From: Lachnospiraceae bacterium MC2017
GTDB lineage: Bacteria > Bacillota > Clostridia > Lachnospirales > Lachnospiraceae
Assembly (NCBI GenBank): GCA_000701625.1
Contig: JNJK01000001.1
Location: forward strand, 62,001-126,000
Length of the DNA stretch: 64,000 nt
Direction of reading: 5' to 3'
Shown: in pieces, positions 19,301 to 26,642 of the stretch
Layout of the letters: every line of letters begins with the position of its first letter
Position numbering within the stretch: position 1 is the first letter of the stretch
Notes under the pieces: model-generated
The model's input: only the letters and a program-made list of their open reading frames with translations
Told to the model about the DNA's origin: nothing
The model's database searches: none
Program-made: the position numbers and the translations under genes

Positions 19301-20410
19301 ATCATTATTTAATAATGTAAAGTCTGTAATTCCGGAAGAGCTTGTAAATGCACCATCAGGAATTTTGTCCAGACTTCCGGGCAGCTTAACCCTGATCAAT
19401 CCTGTACAATTAGAGAACGAATCACTTTCAATACTTGTACAGGTTTCTGGTAATTCGATTGATGCCAATTTAACACAGCTTGTAAAACAACCTGTCGGAA
19501 CTGCTATTATCTGCGTATCCTGCAGATTTACAGACGATAAATTTGAACAGTCATAGAATGCATTCGCTCCAATTGACTGTAATGTCGTTGGCAGACTTAT
19601 TGATGTTAATGCAGAACAACCGTTAAAATCATTTGCCCCCAACGTTTGCAAATTTGATGGAAGCGTAACAGTAGTTAACTCCGTACAGTTTTCAAAAATA
19701 TGCTCATTAAAGGTCGTACAATTTCCTGAAAAGTCAAGCGTACGCAGAGACGAATTTGCAAATGCATAACTGGCTAAATAACCAAGATTTGAACTTTCTA
19801 TTCTTACATTTGTTATACCGCTGCTCTCAAAACAGCTTTCCCCTATGGTTTCCACACTTGATGGAATAGTTACCGATTCCAACGCAGTGCATCCCTCAAA
19901 TGCACTAGATTCTATCGTTACAAGCGAGGACGGAAAAGTAACTGATTGTAATCCAGTATTATTTGAAAAGGCTCCTGATCCGATCAATGTAAGATTGGAT
20001 GCCGAACTCATATCAACTTTTGTAAGCGCAGATGAATTACCATTTACAGCTGCAGAAATAGACGTAACCTGTGTCACCGGAATATTCGGAAAATCATCTT
20101 CTCCATCATCATTTGTGTCAAAACTTACTGTCGCAGGAATGGATATCTCTGAAATATCCTCTTTTGCAGAATACTCTCCATCCTCATCATAGGTATAGCC
20201 GGTTACACGTGCTTCTGACTGATTATAAAAATTAAATTCAAGCACGACATTTCCATCCGACCAATACTCTGTCGTACTACTTGCCGCAGAGACACCCGGT
20301 GCAGGAATTGCCGCTACAATAAGGGCAGTAGCCATGAGCAGTGACGCTATGGTTCTGCGCGCCGCCTTTTTCATTCTGAATTTTTTGATTCTCTTTCCCT
20401 TTAAACTCAT
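16280..20410 (-). CDS. Large BspA-like LRR surface protein with sortase-type C-terminus
   Basis: 1376 residues from the ATG at 20410. I preferred this start because of its AGGAAGAG site and the immediately following signal peptide (MKKAARRTIASLLMATALIV). The open frame extends 34 codons further. LRR_5 repeats fill about 120-870 (pattern IGxxAFxxCxxLxxVxLP). Ig-like regions follow, then a serine run of over 30 residues encoded at about 16920-17030. The C-terminus has TPKTGDP, a hydrophobic helix and basic residues. That resembles an LPxTG wall-sorting signal with Thr in place of Leu. It is likely displayed on the cell wall. Confidence 0.85.
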   Translation of the reverse strand: MSLKGKRIKKFRMKKAARRTIASLLMATALIVAAIPAPGVSAASSTTEYWSDGNVVLEFNFYNQSEARVTGYTYDEDGEYSAKEDISEISIPATVSFDTNDDGEDDFPNIPVTQVTSISAAVNGNSSALTKVDMSSASNLTLIGSGAFSNNTGLQSVTFPSSLVTIESSAFEGCTALESVTIPSSVETIGESCFESSGITNVRIESSNLGYLASYAFANSSLRTLDFSGNCTTFNEHIFENCTELTTVTLPSNLQTLGANDFNGCSALTSISLPTTLQSIGANAFYDCSNLSSVNLQDTQIIAVPTGCFTSCVKLASIELPETCTSIESDSFSNCTGLIRVKLPGSLDKIPDGAFTSSSGITDFTLLNNDGRSSSYSDWDYDVDVNTDGSIITALSGLTVSAFKYFDRSNHNSDSSFYSKIYKYCYANGITFNDLGGSSEETTDGYTIDASGMITNVSSSIYDSEMTIPDEIGGTTVTGIATGAFEPNEVITKITLPSSVTTLGDSAFANQSALVSLVAPQSFDTSNIGSSLFTGVNENFAITGVISADNGLFRYAMNNQIATDTGTYKYIPFHNVTYGDDGYYLTVNNLTTNPWDSGGTTTLTGYEPQSNLSSLTIPSGVEEIKLSTTTSLANNGNLTTFIAEDNGLKTIDAQQFAGDYNLTTVSLPDSITSIGTAPFLGDTAITSFSINAPDFGYTDGVLTGPDSNGNANQKIIEGIGSIQSYSAPNGITEIGEYAFAELNALTSVTIKNGVITEIPEHCFENTTSLTTVSLGSSVNSVRDYAFTRIGTPANVYVGNAGVNYSDQAFSGNDYNSQQYYLYGTEASSSDATYVLANNSSADGLFWKGSGVNPDDDPTEFANNCYAVALTQFKYDGTSATYTVNGGTDDSADFVVVDKRTESFVDPSFYTPSSTTITVDSANNVTINLAGDGVNYSTDTIECTFTVIDTSGGSGGGGGGSTSGNSISFSIDALNPDMFTYTGAAIEPMLTVRLTSNYEKILNQGVDYRVEYTNNYYPGTATAKVIGINNYANAESAEINFYIRRDIGQCTIEVENAAYTGELVQPTVHVFDMETSTKELTKDTDYVVVKYENNVKVCTKKAVAYIEGIGSYTGTNSGKFSIYKTGSSSSSSKSSSSSSSSSSSSSSSSSSSSSSSSSTSSSSSSATTVTQNTVTPTPRTNTPVTTGTSVPVDTGGTGLGDASGTIEGTTDNYVVKITKSDVADAEFEDALKERYGDLSGYRYFAMDVSLYDSSGETKLDNPQGVSVTLTVPIPEELALYGGNNRVAAVSHDGDLENLSTRFTMIDGSPCATFTATHFSPYGFYVDVNNLSAGSLDSTPKTGDPISPKWVLSIGLAALSIFLFLKKDPVSDAKTARA

Positions 20411-20526
20411 ACTCTTCCTAGCCTCATCTTTTATTTGTGGACTCTCCAATCCGTGCAGAGTATCTTTCGCTGTTACCGACAATAGAACCTCTCCCGTTCC
20501 CTTGCCAACCACCGTATCTTTTCCCT

Positions 20527-20563
20527 AAAAACAGAAAAGACAGAGTATATTACTCTGTCTTAA
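20527..20563 (-). terminator. Intrinsic terminator upstream of the LRR surface gene
   Basis: AAGACAGAGTA pairs with TACTCTGTCTT. On the minus strand it is followed by TTTTCTGTTTTT. It would stop transcription coming from the broken surface gene at 20652-21382 before it reaches the 1376-aa gene. Confidence 0.7.
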
Positions 20564-20610
20564 ATATCGGTTAATGTTATTGTAAAAATTAGAGACAGGA
20601 GCAGAAAACA
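20563..20610. repeat. 48-bp direct repeat, copy 1
   Basis: Matches 45 of 48 bases with the copy at 22441-22488, in the same orientation and 1.88 kb away. The second copy is the sequence that directly follows the PBECR4 stop codon. This copy may therefore be the tail of another, lost PBECR4 module. Confidence 0.8.
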
Positions 20611-20651
20611 TAGGTTTCATAAAATCGAAACCCATAAGAACAACGATGAGC

Positions 20652-21382
20652 TTATTCCGGCGAATTGTTATTCTTAAGTGAGTTTAGTACTGCTGTCGGA
20701 TCATTCAATTTATCACCTTTCTTAACTCTAACCGTAAATTTGTATTTTGCTGCATCCTTGCCGCTGCCAAAGTATGCGGTTATTTTTGAAGTCCCATATT
20801 CGTAACCAACCTTAAGCATATCTTTTTCTTCATCAAAAATGGCAACTGATTGCTTCAATGATACTATTTTTGACGGAACAAGAGTTTCGTTACTGATCAC
20901 GTCTCTTATGCTTACCCATCCTCGCGAAGACAATACATCAATCATCGTCTTATCGATTTTGGGTACAACTACATGAACAGTATATGTACCAACATCTATC
21001 CATGTCTTTCCGGATTTTACCTGCCCGGTAATCACAACTTCTCCATTTCCCAATCTCTAAAAACAGATACATTTCTAAAATCACTATTTTTCAAAGAACT
21101 ATAGGAGAAATTATCCTCTGATAGCCTTTCATCAAAATAGCCTATAGCCTTAAGTTCTCCATTCTCCAAAAAATACGTGTTCTTTATTGATTTAATTGGC
21201 TGTTTTATTAAAGTACCATCTTCATATCTTCCTTCTTCTATACCTACTATTGCCCCAACATACGGCCTATCATTATTTGTCGATTGATCTGTATAAATTG
21301 TCCCGACGTTATAGCAATTTATGATTTCAGTTTCATCTACCCCCATCGAAATAATTCCTCCGACTGACCTAGAAGTTAACAT
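20652..21382 (-). pseudogene. Frameshifted, 5'-truncated surface protein remnant (GLUG/Ig-like)
   Basis: Two overlapping frames look like one gene broken by a frameshift. The upstream part (21032-21382) encodes GLUG-like sequence (INCYNVGTIY, YVGAIVG) and reaches FRDWEMEKL then stop. The downstream part (20652-21053) begins within the same bases in another frame (GNGEVVITGQ) and carries Ig-like sequence ending KFTVRVKKG. The shift lies near 21035-21050, around GGGAAATGG. There is no signal peptide, and in-frame stops appear just upstream of 21400. The rest of the gene is missing. Confidence 0.7.
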
Positions 21383-21584
21383 TCCTTTTCCGAGACTTAA
21401 ATGTCTTTATAAACAACAAAAATAATTCCAATAGTTTAAGTAATCTGCAGTATTTACATGATATAGGCGTTCCATACAGCAATACTATGCGGAATGTCAT
21501 TTAAGTGCCCATAAACTCAAGCAAAAACAATGCTCTGAACTATTTCTCTTATTCCTAAAGCAACGAGAAAACACGAAAAATCTA

Positions 21585-21613
21585 TTGCTTTTCGACTCAT
21601 CCAAGCGTACAAT
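21585..21613 (+). promoter_or_regulatory. Promoter of the PBECR4 leader RNA
   Basis: TTGCTT (-35, 21585-21590), a 17-bp spacer and TACAAT (-10, 21608-21613). A TATAAT overlaps just downstream at 21613-21618. Transcription would begin near 21620, ahead of the tandem-repeat leader. Confidence 0.6.
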
Positions 21614-21643
21614 ATAATTGTAATTAAAGAGAATCTTTGTTTT

Positions 21644-21709
21644 GTCGGAGCGGAGACATAAAACCCGCTTCAAGCGGTCGGGACGGAGACCTAAAACCCG
21701 TTCCCATTG
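21644..21709 (+). ncRNA. Tandem-repeat leader RNA, candidate type III antitoxin or attenuator
   Basis: Two adjacent 33-nt repeats (21644-21676 and 21677-21709) agree at 25 of 33 positions. Each can form a small hairpin (AGCGG with CCGCT in repeat 1, and GACGG with CCGTT/C in repeat 2) around a conserved AGAC-TAAAACCC loop. The stem bases change together. A further GCAG/CTGC hairpin and an intrinsic terminator follow before the coding sequence. The first repeat and the start of the second are preserved in the remnant at 26125. The layout matches known type III toxin-antitoxin loci. A riboswitch or attenuator is the alternative. Confidence 0.5.
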
Positions 21710-21731
21710 CAGAGAATAACTGCTAAAAAGC

Positions 21732-21764
21732 AAAGGGGTGGTTAATCCACCCCCTTTTGTTTTG
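21732..21764 (+). terminator. Intrinsic terminator between leader and PBECR4 coding sequence
   Basis: AAAGGGGTGG pairs with CCACCCCCTTT, followed by a T-rich run (TTTGTTTTGTTT). The run leads into the GGAG ribosome binding site at 21768-21771 of the gene starting at 21780. Because it lies after the promoter and before the gene, only read-through transcripts would encode the protein. Confidence 0.85.
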
Positions 21765-21779
21765 TTTGGAGATTAATTA

Positions 21780-22442
21780 ATGTCAGAACAGATAAGTTTT
21801 AAAACCCGCGTAAAAAATGCAGCGATTAACATCGCGCCAGATTACTATTCATACTATGTATGTCGGGACTATCTTCTTATTTCTGACGCATTTAAAAGTT
21901 CTCCATATTATATTGTTCAGGCAGAAAGAGACAATTATCTTCATCTTGTCGGTGTTTCTACCAATTTATCCGCTGCAGCATTTTTTGATAAATGTCTGAA
22001 CGGTACTTTGGACGAATCCGATTTCGAATTATCCATACATGGTCAAGATGAAAAGCAGTCAAAGGGTTCTATAAGACGAAAAATCAAATCTCTTCCGCTC
22101 ATTACCAGTCTTTTCACAACGTCTAATCTTGTCGAAGAGAACTTCGCCAAGAACACTGTTCTGTGTACATTTGCATCATCTGACGGTTCTTGCACATTAG
22201 GCTTTATCGCCACACCTAGTGCCCGTCCTAAAACTCTATTGATTGGTGACGAATTAGATCATACTAAAGCCAAAAATTTAAAGATTGTACTCTCCAAAGC
22301 AAGAGATGATGATAAATTTTCTACTGTGCTTTCCGGAACGGATGATGATCTTGTAGCTGTTTATGAATCTATTAAAGAACTGATCAGCCAAGACCTTAAT
22401 GAAAAAATCGTTTCGCTCATTTCCACAAAATCTGAGCATTAA
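21780..22442 (+). CDS. PBECR4-domain protein (putative toxin nuclease)
   Basis: The 220-residue protein resembles the PBECR4 family (phage-Barnase-EndoU-ColicinE5/D-RelE-like nuclease 4) as I recall it. Matching segments are YYIVQAERDNYLHLVGV, AAAFFDKCLNGTLDESDFEL, KGSIRRKIKSLP, LCTFASSDGSCTLGFI and RPKTLLIGDELD. Family assignment is by memory of sequence pattern. RNase activity is predicted for the fold, not shown. GGAG lies 8 bases before the ATG, embedded in the end of a terminator. The leader carries tandem repeats, which suggests RNA-level control. The stop overlaps the second 48-bp direct repeat. Confidence 0.7.
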   Translation: MSEQISFKTRVKNAAINIAPDYYSYYVCRDYLLISDAFKSSPYYIVQAERDNYLHLVGVSTNLSAAAFFDKCLNGTLDESDFELSIHGQDEKQSKGSIRRKIKSLPLITSLFTTSNLVEENFAKNTVLCTFASSDGSCTLGFIATPSARPKTLLIGDELDHTKAKNLKIVLSKARDDDKFSTVLSGTDDDLVAVYESIKELISQDLNEKIVSLISTKSEH

Positions 22443-22488
22443 TATCGGTTAATGCAATTGTAAAAATTAGAGACAGGTGCAGAAAACA
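22441..22488. repeat. 48-bp direct repeat, copy 2
   Basis: It begins within the PBECR4 stop codon and ends 6 bp before the stop of the converging TOPRIM-like gene. It matches 20563-20610 at 45 of 48 positions. A looser version follows the PBECR4 remnant at about 26286. Confidence 0.8.
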
Positions 22489-22493
22489 AAAAT

Positions 22494-23285
22494 TTAAAAA
22501 CACTGTTGCTCCCGATGATTTTTCTTGTGTCTTACGCAGTTTCTCCAAAGCTTTTGGCCAAAATAATCCAAAAGAAACTCAGGAAATGCGCTCAGTACAA
22601 AAACTCCTTCCACTTGTATCTCATTCTCTTCAAGCACATATACTTCATACGGATTGATCTTTCGGGAATAATTCTCATACTCCAATGTATCACCCACCCC
22701 AAAAAGACAGGAAACTCTCATTACGAATATGTCTATGATATCTTTCCATATCTCATAATCATACTCTTTGAAATGCGGATAAACTGCACGAACGGCAGAA
22801 GCATTTTTGTATTCCTTTATGTCAGTGATCTTCACAAAACAGTTTGTTCTGTCTCCGCAAATACCGGGCTTATAATCCCTTAGAGCCTCAACCATTGGAT
22901 AACTGATATACAGCTTCCCGTTCTCTGTCTCATTATCGAAGCTTTCAAGCATCTGTTTTACTACATCCACATCATATTCCCTACCCAAATTAGTTTGATG
23001 CACATCATAGTCAAAGAAAAGGTAAACCTCTGAAAAATCCTCCCTCGACAACCCATCCAGCTGCTTACTGATATCATCGTTACTTTCTCTTAAGACCTCA
23101 ATGATATCCGTATCAAAATCATCCGTCTTCAACTTTTTCCAAAGCATATAGATGTTCTCACCTGCCGGAAGTGTAATGATCTTGAAGTTGCCATGAGAAA
23201 AGAACACCTTCGAGATATTATCAATAATCTGAGGTTCCCTGGCCTCACCTTCGACTATAAACGCCTTATAGTCTCTGTCAGCCAT
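22494..23285 (-). CDS. TOPRIM/RloB-like partner of an ATPase (putative defence nuclease)
   Basis: 263 residues from the ATG at 23285, which follows an AGGTG site. A GTG 9 bases upstream is also possible. The N-terminal KAFIVEGEAREPQII resembles the glutamate motif of TOPRIM-fold and RloB-like proteins, and VYLFFDYDVHQTN gives the acidic D-x-D motif. The start overlaps the upstream ATPase stop by 8 bp, so the two are translationally coupled. Such ATPase plus TOPRIM pairs occur in phage-defence systems such as PARIS (AriA/AriB), AbiL/RloAB and OLD-related systems. The exact type is unresolved. Confidence 0.6.
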   Translation of the reverse strand: MADRDYKAFIVEGEAREPQIIDNISKVFFSHGNFKIITLPAGENIYMLWKKLKTDDFDTDIIEVLRESNDDISKQLDGLSREDFSEVYLFFDYDVHQTNLGREYDVDVVKQMLESFDNETENGKLYISYPMVEALRDYKPGICGDRTNCFVKITDIKEYKNASAVRAVYPHFKEYDYEIWKDIIDIFVMRVSCLFGVGDTLEYENYSRKINPYEVYVLEENEIQVEGVFVLSAFPEFLLDYFGQKLWRNCVRHKKNHREQQCF

Positions 23286-24384
23286 TGAACGCACCTGCTT
23301 TATACATTTTCTGAAGATTATGAGCCTGCCTCAGTTCTTTCTCCGTCAGCTCTGAGATTGCTTTGATACTGTTGTCCTTCAGAAGGAAATAGCAATCCGG
23401 CCTGAGAAGATCGTTGCTCATGAGATCCGTGTTATGGGTAGTGGTAAATATCTGTACTCCCAAAATCCCATTAATCTTTTTCTGTACACCCTCTGATAAT
23501 TCAAAATGATAGAACGCATCAAACTCATCAATGAATACGAATGAAGCCTTCCTCATACGGATGTACCAATAATAGAATAATGCAAGTGATCTGGTTCCAG
23601 TGGATGCAATCTTAAAGAAGTCTGCATCCCTATTATCGAAGTGACAGTAAATCACCTTTCTACCATCAACTTCTCGTTCATACAGATCATACTCTATATC
23701 ATTTTCCCTCAAAAACTGCTGGAAGTCCTTTACCTTTCCCGCATTACATATTCCCTCAACAATTCCTTCCGTTCCATTCATGAATCCTTCATACCCTCTG
23801 TTATCCAGCGAATAAAACAGAAGCATACGATCCACAAAATCTATAAATTTTTTGAACACACTGTTCTGCTCATTATCTGCAAGAATCGAATTGCTGCTTA
23901 CATATTTCACACGGGATATCGGACTTTCGTTTTTGATCGATATGTTTAAGGTGTCAGAGCCTTCCAACAGGGTAAATCCGTCTTTAGCGAGAAAGTCATA
24001 ATATATAAGCTCTTTACCATCGATAGACAGACTCTCCTGTCTCAATGCATCAACATCAGTCTTGGAATACTTATAAACCAACTCATGCCCGTCAAAAACA
24101 AATGTGTACTCAAACTCGGCAAATGACTTCCGTCCACTCATATTGAGATAGAAGTCGTAGCTTTGTAAGAGCTTCTGTTTCTCAGTCAAATGTGTAATCA
24201 CATCAAAGATTGCAAGTCCGAGGTTTGACTTTCCACACCCGTTGATACCATATATGATTCCCTTGGTTATACAGTTCCCTTCGATAATCTCCGAGTGGAA
24301 AGCGTAATTGCTGGGCGACCCTATATCCAAGGTTATCTTATCCTTAAAGCCTTTGAAATTTTCCACGCTGAATTTCTTTAACAT
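23278..24384 (-). CDS. AAA/ABC-type ATPase of the OLD/RloA/AriA class
   Basis: 368 residues from the ATG at 24384 with GGGAG upstream. An in-frame GTG 9 bases earlier has worse spacing. The N-terminus LKKFSVENFKGFKDKITLDIG is typical of AAA_15/AAA_21 SMC-like ATPases. Walker A is GINGCGKS (46-53), Walker B is FVFIDEFDAF, and TTTHNTDLMSNDL gives the switch histidine region. It is coupled to the TOPRIM-like gene downstream and lies in an island with toxin-like genes. I infer a phage-defence role. Confidence 0.75.
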   Translation of the reverse strand: MLKKFSVENFKGFKDKITLDIGSPSNYAFHSEIIEGNCITKGIIYGINGCGKSNLGLAIFDVITHLTEKQKLLQSYDFYLNMSGRKSFAEFEYTFVFDGHELVYKYSKTDVDALRQESLSIDGKELIYYDFLAKDGFTLLEGSDTLNISIKNESPISRVKYVSSNSILADNEQNSVFKKFIDFVDRMLLFYSLDNRGYEGFMNGTEGIVEGICNAGKVKDFQQFLRENDIEYDLYEREVDGRKVIYCHFDNRDADFFKIASTGTRSLALFYYWYIRMRKASFVFIDEFDAFYHFELSEGVQKKINGILGVQIFTTTHNTDLMSNDLLRPDCYFLLKDNSIKAISELTEKELRQAHNLQKMYKAGAFNG

Positions 24385-24519
24385 ACCAACCACTCCCGCG
24401 TCGTTTTTTCTTCAGTATATATACATCCGCACAATAAATCAAATGCTTCCGTATTTTTTTTACAGTACCACTGTACAAGATCGTTCAAAACGATCATTTA
24501 CCTTTGTCATTTCACAAGG

Positions 24520-25947
24520 CTACGCTATATCTATCTTGTAAACAAACATTTTTCCCTTCTTACTTGCCTTATTTGAAACCCAATAAACGCAATTATTTAT
24601 ACATACCGGTGGTTCACACGGATTCAGACTTGCACTCTTCTTAAATTTTTTACTATCTTGGAGAACATTCCCGGATGAATCAAGAATCATATAATAAACA
24701 CCTTTTATTTTTTGTGTCTTTTTTACACACTTTTCGTACAAAAGGATAAGCTTATCACCCGAACTCACTAACTGCGGATGCCTATACAAAAATTTGTCAT
24801 CATCCGTAATCCACTTTATACCATGATCTGTGACAGGAACAGTTCCTGTTACTCCAGACATTCCGCTTCTTTCACCACTTGTCACATAACCGCTTTCCTT
24901 CTCGAGATCACTATCCGGCTTAAAGATCTGAAGAAATATCTGCTCATTCTCGTTTTCAGCCAATGAAGACATAGACTTCACCGATGTAGCAGTAAACGCG
25001 GCATTTCCATTAGACAACACAGCGATATCACCCATATGCGCATAGTTATTATTGACGATACTCATATCCGCGGACGATCCCTCTTTGATCCAAAAATGGA
25101 ACACATCTTCCTCTTTGATATAATTCTGGCTCAGATTCCACTGACTTATAGTAAAAGCCCTCTCGTATGCATCGCCCTCACTGGCAAAAAGAAATCCTGC
25201 CCCATACTTTACAGCTCTCTGCGCAAAAGAATGACTGCTGTATATGTCACTTGCTTTATTAGGAATATCCAACGTACCAGTACCGACATTTTCGTCCTCC
25301 GGCACTTTAACAGTTTTCATTGTATCGGTATCTATTATCCATACAGAATTACTCTGATGGCCATTGTACATAGTCCGGCCATAATTAACTGCGAGATACT
25401 TACCATTAATATCAATATCGCAATTTGACGCATCAAATGGTGCTTTTGTACCAAATCCCTCCATAAAATAACTGATACTTGAATCGCCCTTGTTTCCTAC
25501 GGTAGATATTACATTACCACCACTATCATATTTGGTAATGAACACCGTCTCAGTGTCCTCATTATTCCCTGTATTCTTTTCTCCTGTGACAACATAAAAA
25601 TGCCCTAAGTTATCTGCACACACCGCACCGAAAGTCTCATGCTGCTTAACAAGTCTTACCTTATTCTTTATAACTCCATCCAAAGTACTCACGACCGTTA
25701 CGTCTGTCTTCCCATCATATGCAAACCAAAACTCCCCATCAGCGCCAATAAACTGGGAAACATTAGAGACTCCCTCCCAATTCTTATACTCACCTACTGC
25801 CCTGACAGTATTCTTTATCTTCGTCTTTAATTGATACTCTTTAGCTGCATAAACAGGCAAGGAAAAAACTAAACAACTTAGAATAAACACAAGAATAACA
25901 GCATTCACTTTTTTAACATGCCAATTCCGTCTCACATTTCCCTTCAT
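24520..25947 (-). CDS. Secreted protein of unknown function
   Basis: 475 residues from the ATG at 25947, with a GGAGG site. The longer open frame to 25995 lacks one. A signal peptide (about 1-34) ends near LPVYAAKEY. The mature part has repeating beta-rich segments such as AFTATSVKSM and DKLILLYEKCVKK, which suggest a propeller-like fold. I do not recognise a family. It ends about 135 bp before the ATPase start and does not seem to belong to the defence pair. Confidence 0.72.
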   Translation of the reverse strand: MKGNVRRNWHVKKVNAVILVFILSCLVFSLPVYAAKEYQLKTKIKNTVRAVGEYKNWEGVSNVSQFIGADGEFWFAYDGKTDVTVVSTLDGVIKNKVRLVKQHETFGAVCADNLGHFYVVTGEKNTGNNEDTETVFITKYDSGGNVISTVGNKGDSSISYFMEGFGTKAPFDASNCDIDINGKYLAVNYGRTMYNGHQSNSVWIIDTDTMKTVKVPEDENVGTGTLDIPNKASDIYSSHSFAQRAVKYGAGFLFASEGDAYERAFTISQWNLSQNYIKEEDVFHFWIKEGSSADMSIVNNNYAHMGDIAVLSNGNAAFTATSVKSMSSLAENENEQIFLQIFKPDSDLEKESGYVTSGERSGMSGVTGTVPVTDHGIKWITDDDKFLYRHPQLVSSGDKLILLYEKCVKKTQKIKGVYYMILDSSGNVLQDSKKFKKSASLNPCEPPVCINNCVYWVSNKASKKGKMFVYKIDIA

Positions 25948-26060
25948 TTTATTCAGTCCTCCGAAAATATATTCAATTATTATGAGTATTCTCAACAGTC
26001 ATTTCTAATATCGGGTGTTGTATACATAAAAATTAGCATTCAAAAAAGTTCATTTGTATT

Positions 26061-26108
26061 AAAAAAGGCAAAGACCACACGCTTCTTCACGCGTCGTCTT
26101 TGCCTTTT
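26061..26108 (-). terminator. Intrinsic terminator, probably of hicAB read-through
   Basis: AAAAGGCAAAGAC pairs with GTCTTTGCCTTTT, with a further ACGC/GCGT stem inside. On the minus strand it ends in a run of six T. The nearest minus-strand genes upstream are hicAB, about 200 bp away across the PBECR4 remnant. Confidence 0.75.
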
Positions 26109-26124
26109 AAGTCTTTGAAAAAAT

Positions 26125-26294
26125 GTAATTAAATATAATCTTTATTTTGTCGGAATGGAGACATAAAACCCGCTTCAAGCGGTCGGGACGAATGATGATC
26201 TTATAGCTGTTTATGAATCTATAAAAAACTAATCATCAAAGACCTTGATGAAAAACCGTTTCGCACATTTCCACAAAACTGTGCATTAGTATCT
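26125..26294 (+). pseudogene. Deleted remnant of a second PBECR4 module
   Basis: 26125-26190 matches the leader of the PBECR4 locus (from about 21619 through the first repeat and the start of the second). From 26191 it matches the last ~100 bases of the PBECR4 coding sequence, from DDDLVAVYESI, and the sequence after its stop. The 650-bp middle is absent. The junction falls at GGGACG/GGAACG, a short microhomology shared by the two ends. It is frameshifted and not functional as a protein gene, though the leader promoter -10 (TATAAT) persists. Confidence 0.8.
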
Positions 26295-26306
26295 TAAATA
26301 ATGTCA

Positions 26307-26642
26307 TTAGCCATTCATTACTTTAAGTTCATCTCTGACTGATTTTTCAACAAAACTATTAAGCGATATTCCTAAAAGCTTTGCTCCAAGCGCAGCCTGC
26401 TGGTGAAGTTCCGGCGAAAATCTGACATTAAACTTTCCTGAATATGGTTTCTCCGGCTCAACCCCATCTTCTCTGCACCACTCCAAATAGTCCTCTACTG
26501 ATGCCCTAAACTCATTTTCAATCTCATCTACTGTACTTCCCTGAAATGTTATGACAGTCCTAGTATTTATAACATTTCCTGTAAAAACATGATTTTCATC
26601 ATCATATTCAACCCTACCGATGTAACCCTTATAATTCATCAT
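26307..26642 (-). CDS. hicB: HicB-family antitoxin
   Basis: 111 residues with the HicB partial RNase H-like N-terminal region (MNYKGYIGRVEYDDENHVFTG, then FQGSTVDEIENEF) and a C-terminal ribbon-helix-helix (KFNVRFSPELHQQAALGAKLLGISLNSFV). It neutralises HicA and probably represses the operon. The ATG overlaps the hicA stop by 4 bases (ATGA). Confidence 0.92.
   Translation of the reverse strand: MMNYKGYIGRVEYDDENHVFTGNVINTRTVITFQGSTVDEIENEFRASVEDYLEWCREDGVEPEKPYSGKFNVRFSPELHQQAALGAKLLGISLNSFVEKSVRDELKVMNG

Noticed and set aside
20411-20520. Riboswitch in the leader of the 1376-aa surface protein
   Set aside because: The GC-rich segment has no recognisable aptamer consensus such as GEMM or cobalamin, and no terminator or sequestering hairpin follows.
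21644-21709. CRISPR-like tandem repeats
   Set aside because: Two adjacent units without spacers, no cas genes nearby, and the units fold as hairpins ahead of a terminator.
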